Numbered from the stretch's first letter, positions 1 through 7,937 are shown. The stretch: 16,415 nt of DNA from Nitrososphaeraceae archaeon (GCA_025449515.1 JANWJI010000072.1:1-16415), one strand, 5' to 3'. The notes: generated from the sequence alone by a model not told the origin. Numbers and translations are program-made.

Positions 1-61
1 GCTAGAAAATTTCCTAACATGGTAAAAGAGATCTTCCTAAAGGCAACTCTGTATAACAAGT

Positions 62-1534
62 TCAATCGAATGACATAACCATCAGCATAAATGAATTAAA
101 TCCTAATGGATCATGCAACAGAGCATTGATCTCTGTATTATACGATTTGTATATTTTTGCTAGTTTATCTGAACTAAATGTTAATACACTTCCCGTATTA
201 GTATGCACTTTGATAGCTCCGAATTTGTCGCACATTAATTTTGTAATAGTATTCCTATATAACTTCCAATCCGAAGTATGAAACGCGCCAGAATCATCGA
301 ACCGGCCATCTAATGTATTTGTTATCTTATCCCAGATTGTTGACACAGATAGTGTTGCAGACTGATAAGTAGATATTAGGTCCAGAATTATAGGAAGCAG
401 TACTGATTCTTGACTTGTAGATTTTCTGTTATTCTTCGAGTCCAGGAATTTCTGTAATGTCTGTTCTATTTCCTGCTGAACATTGGTTCCATAGAATAGC
501 TGAATATATGGTTTGCAGAGTTCCCTGTTTCGTCTTTTAACACCGATGTCTATGTCAGGTATGGCATCTTTATAATGGATTAGGCGATAGACCAACATTA
601 GCTTTCTGAAATGCATCAAGTCGTCTAGTTCTCTTTTACGATATGGATCTCCTTGTGGATTCATGACTTCTTTAATATCACCTTGTGAATCGCCTGGATA
701 CGTAGTGTATTGGAAGGTTCGGTCCAAGACTCCTCTAGCTTTATGTTGATTAAGTGAGTTTTCGCCGATTATTATCTTCAAGCCGTATGTGAAGAAGAAC
801 TGTTGCTTCCATGTATTTGTATTCGTTTTAGGTACTTTCTTTGAATAGTCGTATCCTGTACTCAGAATAGACATCATGTCAGCAGATTCATCCATATTGC
901 GAGATTCATCGCATACTAGGGTACATTGGCCTGGCTCGACTACTCCTAATATTCGAAAGATATTTGCTGCACTTGGATTTGTAGTATTAACGCATCTATA
1001 AGCCAATGCTTCAAACGTGGCACCAACAGTGCTCTTGCCACTATCATTATCTCCAACTACACTTTGATAATGAGTGGTACTAAACTTATCCTGAAAATAA
1101 GACCAGATTATATCTATGGTTATAAGATTTTGTTTATACTCATCTTGATCATTATATCGTTTAACCAAGGCCAATACTTTCTGATAGAGTGTTTTTATAG
1201 ATTCTGCATTGTCTAGTTGAATATAGTCATCAAGTTCCTGTTTACTAAATTCATATGGTTGGTAAGGGTATTCTTCATGACTTGGAGGTACGAGGATACG
1301 AGTATGCTGCTCTATTCTATCGACGATCTTAATTTGTTTGTTCTCAATATCGTATTTTATAAACACCGGCGCGCCATCTAGTATTATGGCTTCATTAAGA
1401 TCTTCCTTGCCCATATTGGAATATTTATAAGATGCAAGTTCGCGTTTTGATCTCTCATTTGCTCGTTCTCTGCCTAATTTACTGGTCTTTCCATTGCCCT
1501 TATCTAAACCGCCAGTTGTGCCTTCTAAACTCAT
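62..1534 (-). CDS. P-loop NTPase, phage/plasmid primase-helicase-like
   Basis: This 490-residue protein has a clear Walker A motif (GDNDSGKST, residues 161-169), a Walker B-like strand ending in Asp-Glu (TLVCDE, 205-210) and an arginine-finger-like stretch (ARGVLDRT, 266-273). The spacing, with NPSAANIFR (186-194) between the Walker motifs, resembles the ATPase half of phage and plasmid primase/helicase proteins, in which ATP hydrolysis drives DNA unwinding or loading. The first 45 residues are charged and probably disordered. The C-terminal part (about 370-470) is helical and could bind DNA as a winged helix, but I recognise no motif there. The start overlaps the stop of the upstream gene by 4 bp (ATGA), so the two are probably co-transcribed and translationally coupled. 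The P-loop ATPase assignment is firm; a replication role for an integrated element is inference. A DNA-independent AAA+ function cannot be excluded. Confidence 0.75.
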   Translation of the reverse strand: MSLEGTTGGLDKGNGKTSKLGRERANERSKRELASYKYSNMGKEDLNEAIILDGAPVFIKYDIENKQIKIVDRIEQHTRILVPPSHEEYPYQPYEFSKQELDDYIQLDNAESIKTLYQKVLALVKRYNDQDEYKQNLITIDIIWSYFQDKFSTTHYQSVVGDNDSGKSTVGATFEALAYRCVNTTNPSAANIFRILGVVEPGQCTLVCDESRNMDESADMMSILSTGYDYSKKVPKTNTNTWKQQFFFTYGLKIIIGENSLNQHKARGVLDRTFQYTTYPGDSQGDIKEVMNPQGDPYRKRELDDLMHFRKLMLVYRLIHYKDAIPDIDIGVKRRNRELCKPYIQLFYGTNVQQEIEQTLQKFLDSKNNRKSTSQESVLLPIILDLISTYQSATLSVSTIWDKITNTLDGRFDDSGAFHTSDWKLYRNTITKLMCDKFGAIKVHTNTGSVLTFSSDKLAKIYKSYNTEINALLHDPLGFNSFMLMVMSFD

Positions 1535-2061
1535 GGTTCAAACCTCCATGGAACTTCGTACGGTAACCCCGCTATGTGGTAATATCTTTTATTAATACCT
1601 TCTAGGATAGTTTGTATCGCTTCTGTTACCAGTTCATCGAATCCTTTAGGATCAGAGTTTTTTAATCGCAGTAGTTCATGGTATAGTGCAAGTGAAATAT
1701 CAGATGTGTTAATTATGAATACACCTTTTGATTTAGCACTAGCAATTTCGATAGCAGAAAAATCGTATAGGTTTATTCGGTAAAGGACTGATTTTGCTTG
1801 CTCGTGATATTTATCTATAATCTCAAATGTTTTCAAGTTCATTTTGACTGTCGATGAGAGTTGATATGTTAATTCGTCTTTGAGTGCAGATCGACTTAAA
1901 TAGACAGGTCCTGATTTGCCCTGTGCCCTTGCCAAGATGGCTGTTCGGCTTGGCACCCTCCACTCTGAGGCAGAATAATCACCAGCGGAAGAGTTATCTG
2001 TATCTTCAGAGAATCTATTTTCAGTGCTCATTTTCTTCACTCTTGATTGAAGATGGTGCAT
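1531..2061 (-). CDS. unrecognised 176-residue protein coupled to the NTPase
   Basis: I recognise no family. The first 40 residues (from the second Met at residue 11) are rich in Ser, Asp and Glu and look disordered. The remainder alternates helix and strand, with a hydrophobic stretch around KGVFIINTSDISLALYHELL and an aromatic C-terminus (YEVPWRFEP). There is no signal peptide or membrane segment, so it is probably cytosolic. Met11 (codon at 2029-2031) is the likelier start, because the preceding minus-strand bases include a purine-rich GAGTGAAGAA stretch. Its stop overlaps the ATPase start by 4 bp, and the AbrB-type gene lies about 95-125 bp upstream on the same strand. The fixed order suggests it is a partner of the ATPase, for example a loader or DNA-binding accessory protein, but no motif supports a specific job. 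Confidence 0.6.
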   Translation of the reverse strand: MHHLQSRVKKMSTENRFSEDTDNSSAGDYSASEWRVPSRTAILARAQGKSGPVYLSRSALKDELTYQLSSTVKMNLKTFEIIDKYHEQAKSVLYRINLYDFSAIEIASAKSKGVFIINTSDISLALYHELLRLKNSDPKGFDELVTEAIQTILEGINKRYYHIAGLPYEVPWRFEP

Positions 2062-2133
2062 GCAAAGCGGTGTTAGGCGCTGGTCCCCCGACCTGTCCTG
2101 ACCCCTTTCCTAAGTCATATTGCCAAATGGGTT

Positions 2134-2159
2134 TAGTATAGCCTGTTATCGCCATACTA
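2134..2159. other. imperfect inverted repeat after the AbrB gene
   Basis: TAGTATAGC and GCCATACTA form arms of 9 bases with one mismatch around an 8-base loop. The right arm contains the stop codon of the AbrB-type gene and the hairpin lies before the next minus-strand gene. No T-run follows it on the minus strand, so it could be an RNA processing or attenuation element as easily as a terminator. The assignment is weak. Confidence 0.3.
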
Positions 2160-2345
2160 AGGTTCCACCTTTTCCACCAGTAGTTTTTTGCCAAAGATCT
2201 GACATTTTAGAAAATCTCCTTTTCCCACACCTAATTCCACTGCGAATTGCTTTGGAAAAACCAGTGTAAAACTTCGGTCCCCAGTTAGGGCCTGTACTTT
2301 CCTTATCTCTATAGATTCTGAGTTACTTACCATATTACATGACAT
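2157..2345 (-). CDS. AbrB/SpoVT-type swapped-hairpin regulator
   Basis: This 62-residue protein matches the AbrB/MazE/SpoVT swapped-hairpin fold. A first strand (IEIRKVQALTGDRSFTLVFP, residues 12-31) leads into PKQFAVELGVGKGD (31-44) and a closing strand pair (FLKCQIFGKKLLVEKVE, 45-61). Such proteins dimerise and bind DNA, either as transcriptional regulators or as antitoxins. It heads a minus-strand cluster with the unknown protein and the P-loop NTPase, and lies divergent from the winged-helix/zinc-ribbon gene, so it may control the shared intergenic region. The start lies inside a perfect 22-bp tandem duplication. ATG at 2345 gives 62 residues; ATG at 2333 (residue 5) would also keep the whole domain and may be the true start. 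No toxin gene of the usual PIN or MazF type is adjacent, so an antitoxin role is not supported. Confidence 0.75.
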   Translation of the reverse strand: MSCNMVSNSESIEIRKVQALTGDRSFTLVFPKQFAVELGVGKGDFLKCQIFGKKLLVEKVEP

Positions 2346-2369
2346 ACCTTACCATATTACATGACATAC
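2326..2369. repeat. perfect 22-bp tandem duplication at the AbrB start
   Basis: Two identical, abutting 22-bp units (2326-2347 and 2348-2369) begin CTTACCATATTACATG. The left unit holds the candidate start codons of the AbrB-type gene (2345 and 2333). The right unit repeats the same ATG and a TAATATG stretch upstream, but its reading frame soon meets a stop. The duplication therefore doubles a possible promoter or operator element without extending the protein. Confidence 0.85.
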
Positions 2370-2422
2370 AATACTATGTCGTGCAATGATTAATAATTCC
2401 AATTTTTTCGAAAGCGTCATGC

Positions 2423-3421
2423 ATGCTATATATTATGGAAAATTGTATGCTTCCTATGAGTCATAAAGGCATTGACTCGATCTTTGAGAAAGATCCTGAA
2501 GGAAAGTATTATATCAAGAAAGCTCGTCTATATCAGGACATTCTTATTTTTGGTTCTACTCTGGAAGAAAATAAGTCGTTTAAGTTGCGGGATCTTGCTA
2601 AATATCTACTTGAAAAAAATGAAGAAATTAGAAATCGTTATAGCGTGAGGAAACTCACAAAATCAAATAAAATAGAAAATATCCAGAGAAGAATTAAAAG
2701 ATATATAGATAGTCTTGTCAATTTGCGCCTAATGAAAGAAACAGAGCAAGTTAAAGAGGAAAAAGGATCCGGCCTAATACCAACTTATAGTTATACTCCT
2801 AGTGGCTATTTCATTTCTCAGATTATACAATGTGTAATTCATGGAAAAGAGAACGCAGGAGAGCAATTGTATACCTTGTTTCATGATCGGTTTTTCAAAG
2901 CTGAAGACGACTCGCTGTCTTTTATAATCTTTAACTCCAAGTTCATAGAGACAATTCATGAAAAGAATTTATTTGGAGACTATGTCTCGACTTTTCAAAA
3001 AGCTCTCGATTCAAAGGAGATAACAGACATTGAATCTTTTGCTAGAGTGATTCAGAATTATATCTCTCCTGTATTTCAGCAAAGACTTTTTGTAGGGGTT
3101 TGGCAAGAGACGATATGGAAATTAGATCCACAAACAAGACAGTTGTATATGTATGAGCAGAAACTTGCCATTGACGTTAAAATGGGTTCTAAAGCTCTGA
3201 GCAAAGACTACGAGGTATTACGATTAGAACTTAGAGAAAATGTTGAAGAAATTGCCCTAGAAGGGAGATGCATCGCATGTCATGAACACTCCGCTTTCTA
3301 TATGAAAATTATAGAATACACTAAAAGTCTTGCGAATGCAGGTAAGTCGCTGCTATTTACTAACTGTCCAAAGTGCCCTGCGCATGGACGAACTCTACGA
3401 GTACCAATCCTTAGGCAATGA
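2423..3421 (+). CDS. winged-helix protein with C-terminal zinc ribbon
   Basis: The N-terminal third (about residues 30-132) reads as a winged helix-turn-helix: helices through KLRDLAKYLLEKN, a recognition-helix region around NIQRRIKRYIDSLVNLRLM, and a wing ending IPTYSYTPSGYFI. The middle (140-275) is helical. The C-terminus carries two cysteine pairs, CIAC (283-286) and CPKC (315-318), as in a zinc ribbon. It is probably a cytosolic DNA-binding protein; its target is unknown. The ATG at 2456 (residue 12) is the preferred start because a TATA box sits about 26 nt before it; the longest frame starts at 2423. It is divergent from the AbrB-type gene. Two decayed paralogues lie at 7970-8844 and 8973-9373, so the family has been copied locally. 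I do not recognise a named family. Confidence 0.7.
   Translation: MLYIMENCMLPMSHKGIDSIFEKDPEGKYYIKKARLYQDILIFGSTLEENKSFKLRDLAKYLLEKNEEIRNRYSVRKLTKSNKIENIQRRIKRYIDSLVNLRLMKETEQVKEEKGSGLIPTYSYTPSGYFISQIIQCVIHGKENAGEQLYTLFHDRFFKAEDDSLSFIIFNSKFIETIHEKNLFGDYVSTFQKALDSKEITDIESFARVIQNYISPVFQQRLFVGVWQETIWKLDPQTRQLYMYEQKLAIDVKMGSKALSKDYEVLRLELRENVEEIALEGRCIACHEHSAFYMKIIEYTKSLANAGKSLLFTNCPKCPAHGRTLRVPILRQ
2427..2434 (+). promoter_or_regulatory. probable TATA box of the zinc-ribbon gene
   Basis: The sequence TATATATT lies 22-29 nt upstream of the ATG at 2456. This is the spacing expected for a leaderless archaeal transcript that starts at or near that ATG, and it argues against the earlier ATGs at 2423 and 2435. 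Confidence 0.45.
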
Positions 3422-3487
3422 TTGTTCATTGTTGCAGTGCTAGTATTAATTCGCATTATTCAAGTATTGCTATTAATGTTAATCATC

Positions 3488-3618
3488 TGGTATTTCTAGT
3501 GATTGATGCATTCTCACTATTTAGATCTATCAAGCCGATTATGTTATTCACAATAGATGAACGGGATTTGTACTATCTGATCCTTGGCATGATTAATAGT
3601 GTTTAATGCAGTATGAAT
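3488..3618 (+). repeat. tail block A after the intact zinc-ribbon gene
   Basis: This stretch resembles the block at about 9410-9517 downstream of the third family copy. Shared landmarks in the same order are TGCATTCTCA (3507-3516), AATAGATGAA followed by GGGA (from 3552) and GTTTAATGCAGTATGAAT (3601-3618). A 62-codon frame (3418-3606) overlaps it, but the corresponding frame is broken in the other copy, so I treat the block as a non-coding repeat. Confidence 0.55.
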
Positions 3619-3637
3619 ATAGATATTTATTGTGGGT

Positions 3638-3669
3638 AATATTTTTGAAATATTTACTTATTCAATAAG
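3638..3669. terminator. paired perfect inverted repeats between convergent genes
   Basis: Two perfect small palindromes stand side by side. AATATTT and AAATATT flank a TTG loop (3638-3654), and CTTATT and AATAAG flank a single C (3657-3669). They lie between the 3' end of the zinc-ribbon region and the convergent moaE gene, where a bidirectional terminator would be expected. The arms are very AT-rich, so the thermodynamic case is modest. Confidence 0.3.
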
Positions 3670-3702
3670 ATTCTTTAATCCTGAACTAGAAATTCCCTTA
3701 AC

Positions 3703-4173
3703 CTACTTCTCTGTGAGGTATCCTTTCACCCATCTCTCATCGCCTCCAATCAATCTCTCCTTTTTCCAAATCTGAACTTCGCGTTTAATTCTCTCGATTA
3801 GATATTGACATGCATCAAATGCATCATGTCTGTGAAATGAAGAAACCGCTACTACCACACTTACATCTCCAACTTTTAGATCACCTATTCTATGAAGAAG
3901 TTTACAATTAATATTCCATTTTTGTTTAGCATCATCTATGATAATTTGCATTCTCTCTTCTGCCATCCCAGTGTATGATTCATAATACATACCTACTACA
4001 GTATCTACTTCATTGAAATTGCGAACAGTTCCTATAAAGAGTACTGTTGCTCCTACACTATTGTCTTGGATGGACTTTAAGATCTCCTCTATAAAAATTT
4101 TTTTTTCTGTAATCTTTTGGACTTCAGGTAATTCGTGTTTTTCCTTAACATTATTGTCTTTAGTTTGAATCAT
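3703..4173 (-). CDS. moaE: molybdopterin synthase catalytic subunit MoaE
   Basis: MoaE carries out the sulfur insertion that converts cyclic pyranopterin monophosphate to molybdopterin, using the thiocarboxylate of MoaD; it acts in the cytosol as a heterotetramer. The 156 residues are close to the usual length of about 150. Diagnostic blocks are GATVLFIGTVRN (41-52), YESYTGMAEERM (64-75), HRIGDLKVGDV (94-104), SSFHRHDAF (111-119, holding the conserved His-Arg pair at 114-115) and IKREVQIWKKE (129-139, with Lys130 and Lys137/138 in the positions of the active-site lysines). The first 22 residues are a charged extension. The gene follows moaD by only 9 nt on the same strand, so both subunits are probably made from one transcript. 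No other molybdenum cofactor genes are in the window. Confidence 0.93.
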   Translation of the reverse strand: MIQTKDNNVKEKHELPEVQKITEKKIFIEEILKSIQDNSVGATVLFIGTVRNFNEVDTVVGMYYESYTGMAEERMQIIIDDAKQKWNINCKLLHRIGDLKVGDVSVVVAVSSFHRHDAFDACQYLIERIKREVQIWKKERLIGGDERWVKGYLTEK

Positions 4174-4182
4174 AAAGTGGAT

Positions 4183-4449
4183 CTAGCCCCCTGCAACTGG
4201 TGGCAGCAAAGCCACTTCGTCTTTATCATTCAAGAGAAGATCTTCGGAAATAATCTTACGATTTACTGAAATACTAATTGTCTTTCTAAGATTTTTAATG
4301 CCAGGATGTATTTCCAATATTCTACGTAAAAGAAGATCACTACTTGCTGGATTTGACAAGATAAACTCTTCCTCCCGTGTTCCTGCAACTTCCTTGGCAT
4401 TGGCAAAATATAGAACTTTGACCTTGATGGAAGAAATCGACATTTCCAT
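4183..4449 (-). CDS. moaD: molybdopterin synthase sulfur carrier subunit MoaD
   Basis: This is an 88-residue ubiquitin-fold protein of the MoaD/ThiS family ending in LLPPVAGG. The C-terminal Gly-Gly is adenylated by a MoeB-type enzyme and converted to the thiocarboxylate that donates sulfur in molybdopterin synthesis. The opening strand VKVLYFANAKEVAG (10-23) and the NDKDEVALLPP segment (73-83) are typical of MoaD. The adjacent moaE favours MoaD over ThiS or a tRNA-modifying sulfur carrier. The start may be the ATG at 4449 or the one two codons later. A TATA-like AACAATTTAT (4471-4480 on the minus strand) lies about 22-31 nt upstream, fitting a leaderless moaD-moaE transcript. Confidence 0.9.
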   Translation of the reverse strand: MEMSISSIKVKVLYFANAKEVAGTREEEFILSNPASSDLLLRRILEIHPGIKNLRKTISISVNRKIISEDLLLNDKDEVALLPPVAGG

Positions 4450-4470
4450 AATGATAGTAGAATTAATCGG

Positions 4471-4480
4471 ATAAATTGTT
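4471..4480 (-). promoter_or_regulatory. probable TATA box of moaD-moaE
   Basis: The minus-strand sequence AACAATTTAT is placed 22-31 nt before the moaD ATG, the spacing seen for archaeal leaderless promoters. Confidence 0.35.
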
Positions 4481-4985
4481 TATGTCTGTTGCTTTTTTTA
4501 ACAAACTTGTTAAGCCAGTCATATGTTCCATATGTAAATAAATTCTTCAAAGGATCGATTCTCAAATTCACTTTATTCAGGCTGTATTGTTAAGAGACAG
4601 CAAGTTTGCATGAAGAGAGAGAAATTTTGAAACTCGATTATTATTTTGGGATGATTATTTTCTTTTTGCTATTAGATCTGTTTACTCGAAATTCTGGTTC
4701 ACACATACTCAACAGATTAATTTGTCTAATTTATTAGAGAAATCATGACATCACATCAAGATAAGAGAACAGATATGCAATTAGATGTCTCATCAGATTC
4801 CTGTATTTTCAATTAAAATTTGTTTGTGTATATTTGCTGTCTATGCAATACGAATTATGAATCGGAAATCCAACAGGAACAGTTACGAAGTCTTATACCT
4901 ATGACTGAGCCTCGTGTAATTTGGTCCTCAATATTCAATCTTCAAAACTTGTCTAATCCAATATAACAATAATTTTTGAGCATCT
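4481..4985. other. intergenic region between moaD and the CHRD gene
   Basis: About 500 bp of AT-rich DNA separates two divergent promoters. The only plus-strand frame I note is 23 codons from the ATG at 4745, with no promoter or family resemblance. I see no RNA gene or repeat. Confidence 0.5.
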
Positions 4986-4996
4986 CTTATATAATA
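4986..4996 (+). promoter_or_regulatory. TATA box of the CHRD-dioxygenase gene
   Basis: CTTATATAATA lies about 26-36 nt upstream of the TTG start at 5022. An in-frame TGA at 5016-5018 rules out a start further upstream, so box and start codon support each other as a leaderless promoter. Confidence 0.5.
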
Positions 4997-5021
4997 CACT
5001 TCATATTCTATTAGCTGAGCT

Positions 5022-6235
5022 TTGAATAATAAAGCAATAATAATAATTGCTATTTGGTGTGCGTGTTTATTATTAATAAATGGCATAAGAGTACAATTAT
5101 TAGAATTTGGCACCTTTACCCTTAATTATGCACGCGCTCAACAACAAACGTTTACTGCAAAACTATCAGGACAAAACGAGATGCCCCCCATAAAAACAGG
5201 AGCGGAACGGCTAAATTTACTGTAAACTCTAATGATACTTTAAATTATGAGATGATTGTTAACAATATCGGTGCAGTAATAGGAGCGCGAATTAGTCTGA
5301 AAAATGGTTCTCTTCTCGCCGAAGTATTTAATCCATACGCAATCCACAATGGCAAATCCGGTATTCCAACAGGGCAAATTAATGGTGTACTATCCAGTGG
5401 AGTCATTACATTAGACGATCTGAGTGGTCCGGTAGCTGGCAAAAAGGTATCCGACCTGGTGAATTTGATGAAAGAAGGTAAAACAATTGTAGACGTCCGC
5501 ACCCTGGATCATCAGAAGGGTCAAATAAGAGGACAGATATTGCCAATTACAGCTGGCCAGGCGAGTGTGAAACCTAATGGTAACGAACGGGAAGCTCCAA
5601 CACCGTTATCGTCAACATCAAATCTGAATACATCAAGTACATCAGGCATCAAAAATGTAACATTATCAGGAAGGTCTCAGACATCCCAGCTACCACAATG
5701 TAATACAACCAAACCAACTATTCAGGGCCCAGAGTACAAGTCTGGATCACCACTCAAACAAGGACAGGGTTTCGCAAAAGGATTGTCAGGTGCGAGGTTG
5801 GAGTTAACTGGTAGAGTACTCTCTGCTATAGATTGTAAACCTGTCCTGGGAGCTGTATTGGATGTCTGGCAAGCTGATGCTAATGGAAAGTATGATAATA
5901 AAAGTTATAATCTCAGAGGCAAGATCGTGACTGACAAAGCTGGTAAATATGTTCTGGATACTATTTATCCTGGACGATTGCAGACTGGGAGTACAATTCT
6001 TCACCCTAGTCTGATTCATGTTATGGTCGGAATTTCGGGTCAGCCCATACTTACTACTCAGATATATTTTGAAAACCAATCAAGAGATGCTGCCATAAAA
6101 GATACATTAGTAACCAAAACAGTAGTTGATTCAAATGGGACTAAAATAGCGAATTTTGATTTTGTAGTAGAGGACTATAGAGAACCGCCAGCAAATACAC
6201 TACACACTAATTCTACAGCCAGAATACCAGGATAG
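5022..6235 (+). pseudogene. frameshifted secreted CHRD + intradiol dioxygenase-like gene
   Basis: The first frame (5022-5225, TTG start) encodes a signal peptide (hydrophobic run IIIIAIWCACLLL, likely cut after ARA, residue 39) and the start of a CHRD domain (FTAKLSGQNEMPP). Reading then shifts: the domain continues in another frame (KFTVNSNDTLNYE, from 5213) and ends near GQIRGQILP. A single missing base close to 5202-5205 explains the break. After a Ser/Thr-rich linker comes an intradiol ring-cleavage dioxygenase-like domain (CKPVLGAVLDVWQADANGKY onward), a family that opens catechols with Fe(III). In the 327-residue second frame Tyr214 and His256 are retained. The position of the second tyrosine ligand is Leu243 (PGRL) and that of the first histidine is Leu254 (SLIH), so iron binding is doubtful. 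Frameshift plus lost ligands suggest a dead gene; a base-call error could explain only the frameshift. Confidence 0.8.
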
Positions 6236-7009
6236 AAAACAAGTATGCAGTAAGAGTAGCTGTTTGCATAATAAAGTAGATTATAGTGATGTAATGACAC
6301 TGAGAATACATTATCATGCAAAGCATGAAACCTCCATCGCAACTCCTGCCGGCGCTTAACTCGTATTCAATCTGGCTGCCTTAATATAACATCCTTGTAG
6401 TTATCGCTATTCCATTAATTACCTACCAATATAACTCGTTTTCAAATGGGTTTTGATTAATCAAAATGAGCAGCTGGCAGCGTGAGATAGGAATAGAAGT
6501 AGTAATAAAACGGTCTCGTGATCAGTGGCTAAAAAACTCGGCTATAGGATTGACATATTCGACTACGATAAGTTATATTACCTGACATTGGCATGACAGA
6601 TTATTTCCCAATTGTGATACAACTAAAGACATACTCGCGGAGTCAGGTTCGAGATCCATGTAGTTCTAACGATTGCATTAGAAAAGAATGGGTATATAAT
6701 TTGGTAGGCAATATCTTCTCGAGAGAATAAGTATATTGTTATTATATAAGTTACTTGAGAATAACTAATTACTTATCTACCTAATCATTTGACGTTCAAA
6801 CAAGGTATGTTTTTAATGACATTCGACCGAGTATAGACAGCAAATAAGAGCAGCAGGAATATTAAGGATTATACTCTGATTATGGCTCAAGATTGTTAGT
6901 CTAACGAAACTAGCCTACTAAGATAATACTGATTTAGGATTTACAGTTACCAAGTTATCGAAAGATCAAATTATCTGCGGCTCTTACTGATTAGCTTAAA
7001 TCTTTTCAG
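6236..7009. other. gene-poor region with possible recombinase debris
   Basis: No intact gene is visible across about 770 bp. The only recognisable item is a 39-codon frame at 6466-6585 that could be the front end of the recombinase whose catalytic half begins at 7010. Stop codons interrupt all frames between them. A tRNA-like T-loop string near 6645 has no matching stems. Confidence 0.5.
6466..6585 (+). pseudogene. possible N-terminal remnant of the tyrosine recombinase
   Basis: A 39-residue frame from ATG at 6466 contains SRDQWLKNSAIGLTYSTTIS. This resembles the start of the SAM-like core-binding domain of archaeal tyrosine recombinases, where a WLxNS segment precedes a Thr-Tyr helix. It lies upstream of the catalytic remnant in the same orientation. 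The match is by eye and short. Confidence 0.3.
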
Positions 7010-7429
7010 ATGACTATAGATCGTATTGGTATAGGTGTTAGAGAAGACGGTAACGAGCGACGAAGACAGATAACTCTACATTCTTTTAGACGGTTTGTAA
7101 AGACAACGATCTCTGACCTAGGTTATGCAGACTATTCTGAGTATTTCATAGGACATTCAGGTTCTACCTATTGGCGCAAAAAGGACTCTGAGAAAGCCGA
7201 AATATTCCGCAAAATCGAGCCCTATCTAACCTTCCTAAATATCCATCAATTAGAAAGACAGGGCGCTGATATACAGACGAAAGTAGAAGAATTAGAAGAA
7301 TTAAATCAGTCGCTAAGACAGCGTGATAAAGTAAAGGATGATGCTATATCTCAACTATCAGATCAGCTTGTGTACTTATCAGCTAGATTACAGGAGATCG
7401 AGAGAAGACAGGTTGTAGGCGCGCGCTGA
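7010..7429 (+). pseudogene. truncated tyrosine recombinase, catalytic C-terminal part
   Basis: The 139-residue frame contains the second half of a tyrosine recombinase (phage integrase) catalytic domain: HSFRR with His24 and Arg27 (the HxxR box), IGHSGS with His49, and the nucleophile Tyr54 in STYWRK. A charged heptad-like tail follows (about 80-139), probably a coiled coil. Such enzymes cut and rejoin DNA through a tyrosine-DNA intermediate. The core-binding domain and the first catalytic arginine are missing: an in-frame TAG at 6992-6994 closes the frame upstream, so the protein cannot be a working integrase. Base composition is somewhat richer in GC than its surroundings. It is the clearest sign that a mobile element once integrated here. 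Confidence 0.8.
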
Positions 7430-7517
7430 AGTTACATTATGAACAGAAAATAACAGAAAATAACAAACCTAAAAATGCGCGCAGTCTAGTTCAGCAGAAA
7501 TATCGCTAGGGACTTAC

Positions 7518-7555
7518 ACGCAGTATGGTATACACAGTATGGTATATGCTATACC
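7518..7555. repeat. 14-bp-period direct repeat with overlapping palindrome
   Basis: CAGTATGGTATA occurs twice at a 14-bp period, and the second copy runs into GGTATA-TGC-TATACC, an inverted repeat with 6-bp arms. Direct repeats plus a dyad downstream of a recombinase remnant could be a regulator or recombinase binding site, but nothing else supports this. Confidence 0.5.
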
Positions 7556-7910
7556 TAGAACGCAGCATTTTTGATAATATTTATAATCTGGCATCACTCC
7601 TATCTTATTATAACGTTATTTCCGGGATATTATGCTGGACGTGTTAAAAAATCCGATGTTGTCCCGATGTGTTAAACTTATTGCATGTTAACGGAATTAG
7701 TATGTTAATTCGCGTCAACTAGTTGTTACTATCTATAGACACCAACTTGCAAGGTCAATACTGAATTCCAAGCCTAGAATTTAACTCCATTAATCAAATC
7801 CCTTGATGCTTCTATGTTGTCAACCTGTCGGTAAATGATAAAACTTTGCGCTCACTGTCAGGTACAATTTTGATATATCTATGTTGACATTTAACCAGAA
7901 TTAAGAACGA

Positions 7911-7937
7911 TCTGACATATCTGACATATCTGACACT
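7911..7937. repeat. 9-bp tandem repeat, three near-copies
   Basis: TCTGACATA is repeated perfectly at 7911-7919 and 7920-7928, with a third copy at 7929-7937 that differs in its last two bases. It lies just before the decayed zinc-ribbon paralogue. Confidence 0.6.

Noticed and set aside
3418..3606. A 62-codon frame overlapping the stop of the zinc-ribbon gene
   Set aside because: It runs through tail block A, and the matching region after copy 3 is broken by stops, so the sequence is conserved as DNA rather than as protein.
4263..4571. A 102-codon minus-strand frame overlapping moaD
   Set aside because: It is an out-of-frame shadow of moaD, whose MoaD motifs and Gly-Gly end are clear.
4745..4816. 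A 23-codon frame between moaD and the CHRD gene
   Set aside because: Too short, no TATA box at the right distance and no recognisable features.
6640..6660. GGTTCGAGATCC, resembling a tRNA T-loop
   Set aside because: No matching T-stem, anticodon arm or acceptor stem can be drawn around it.
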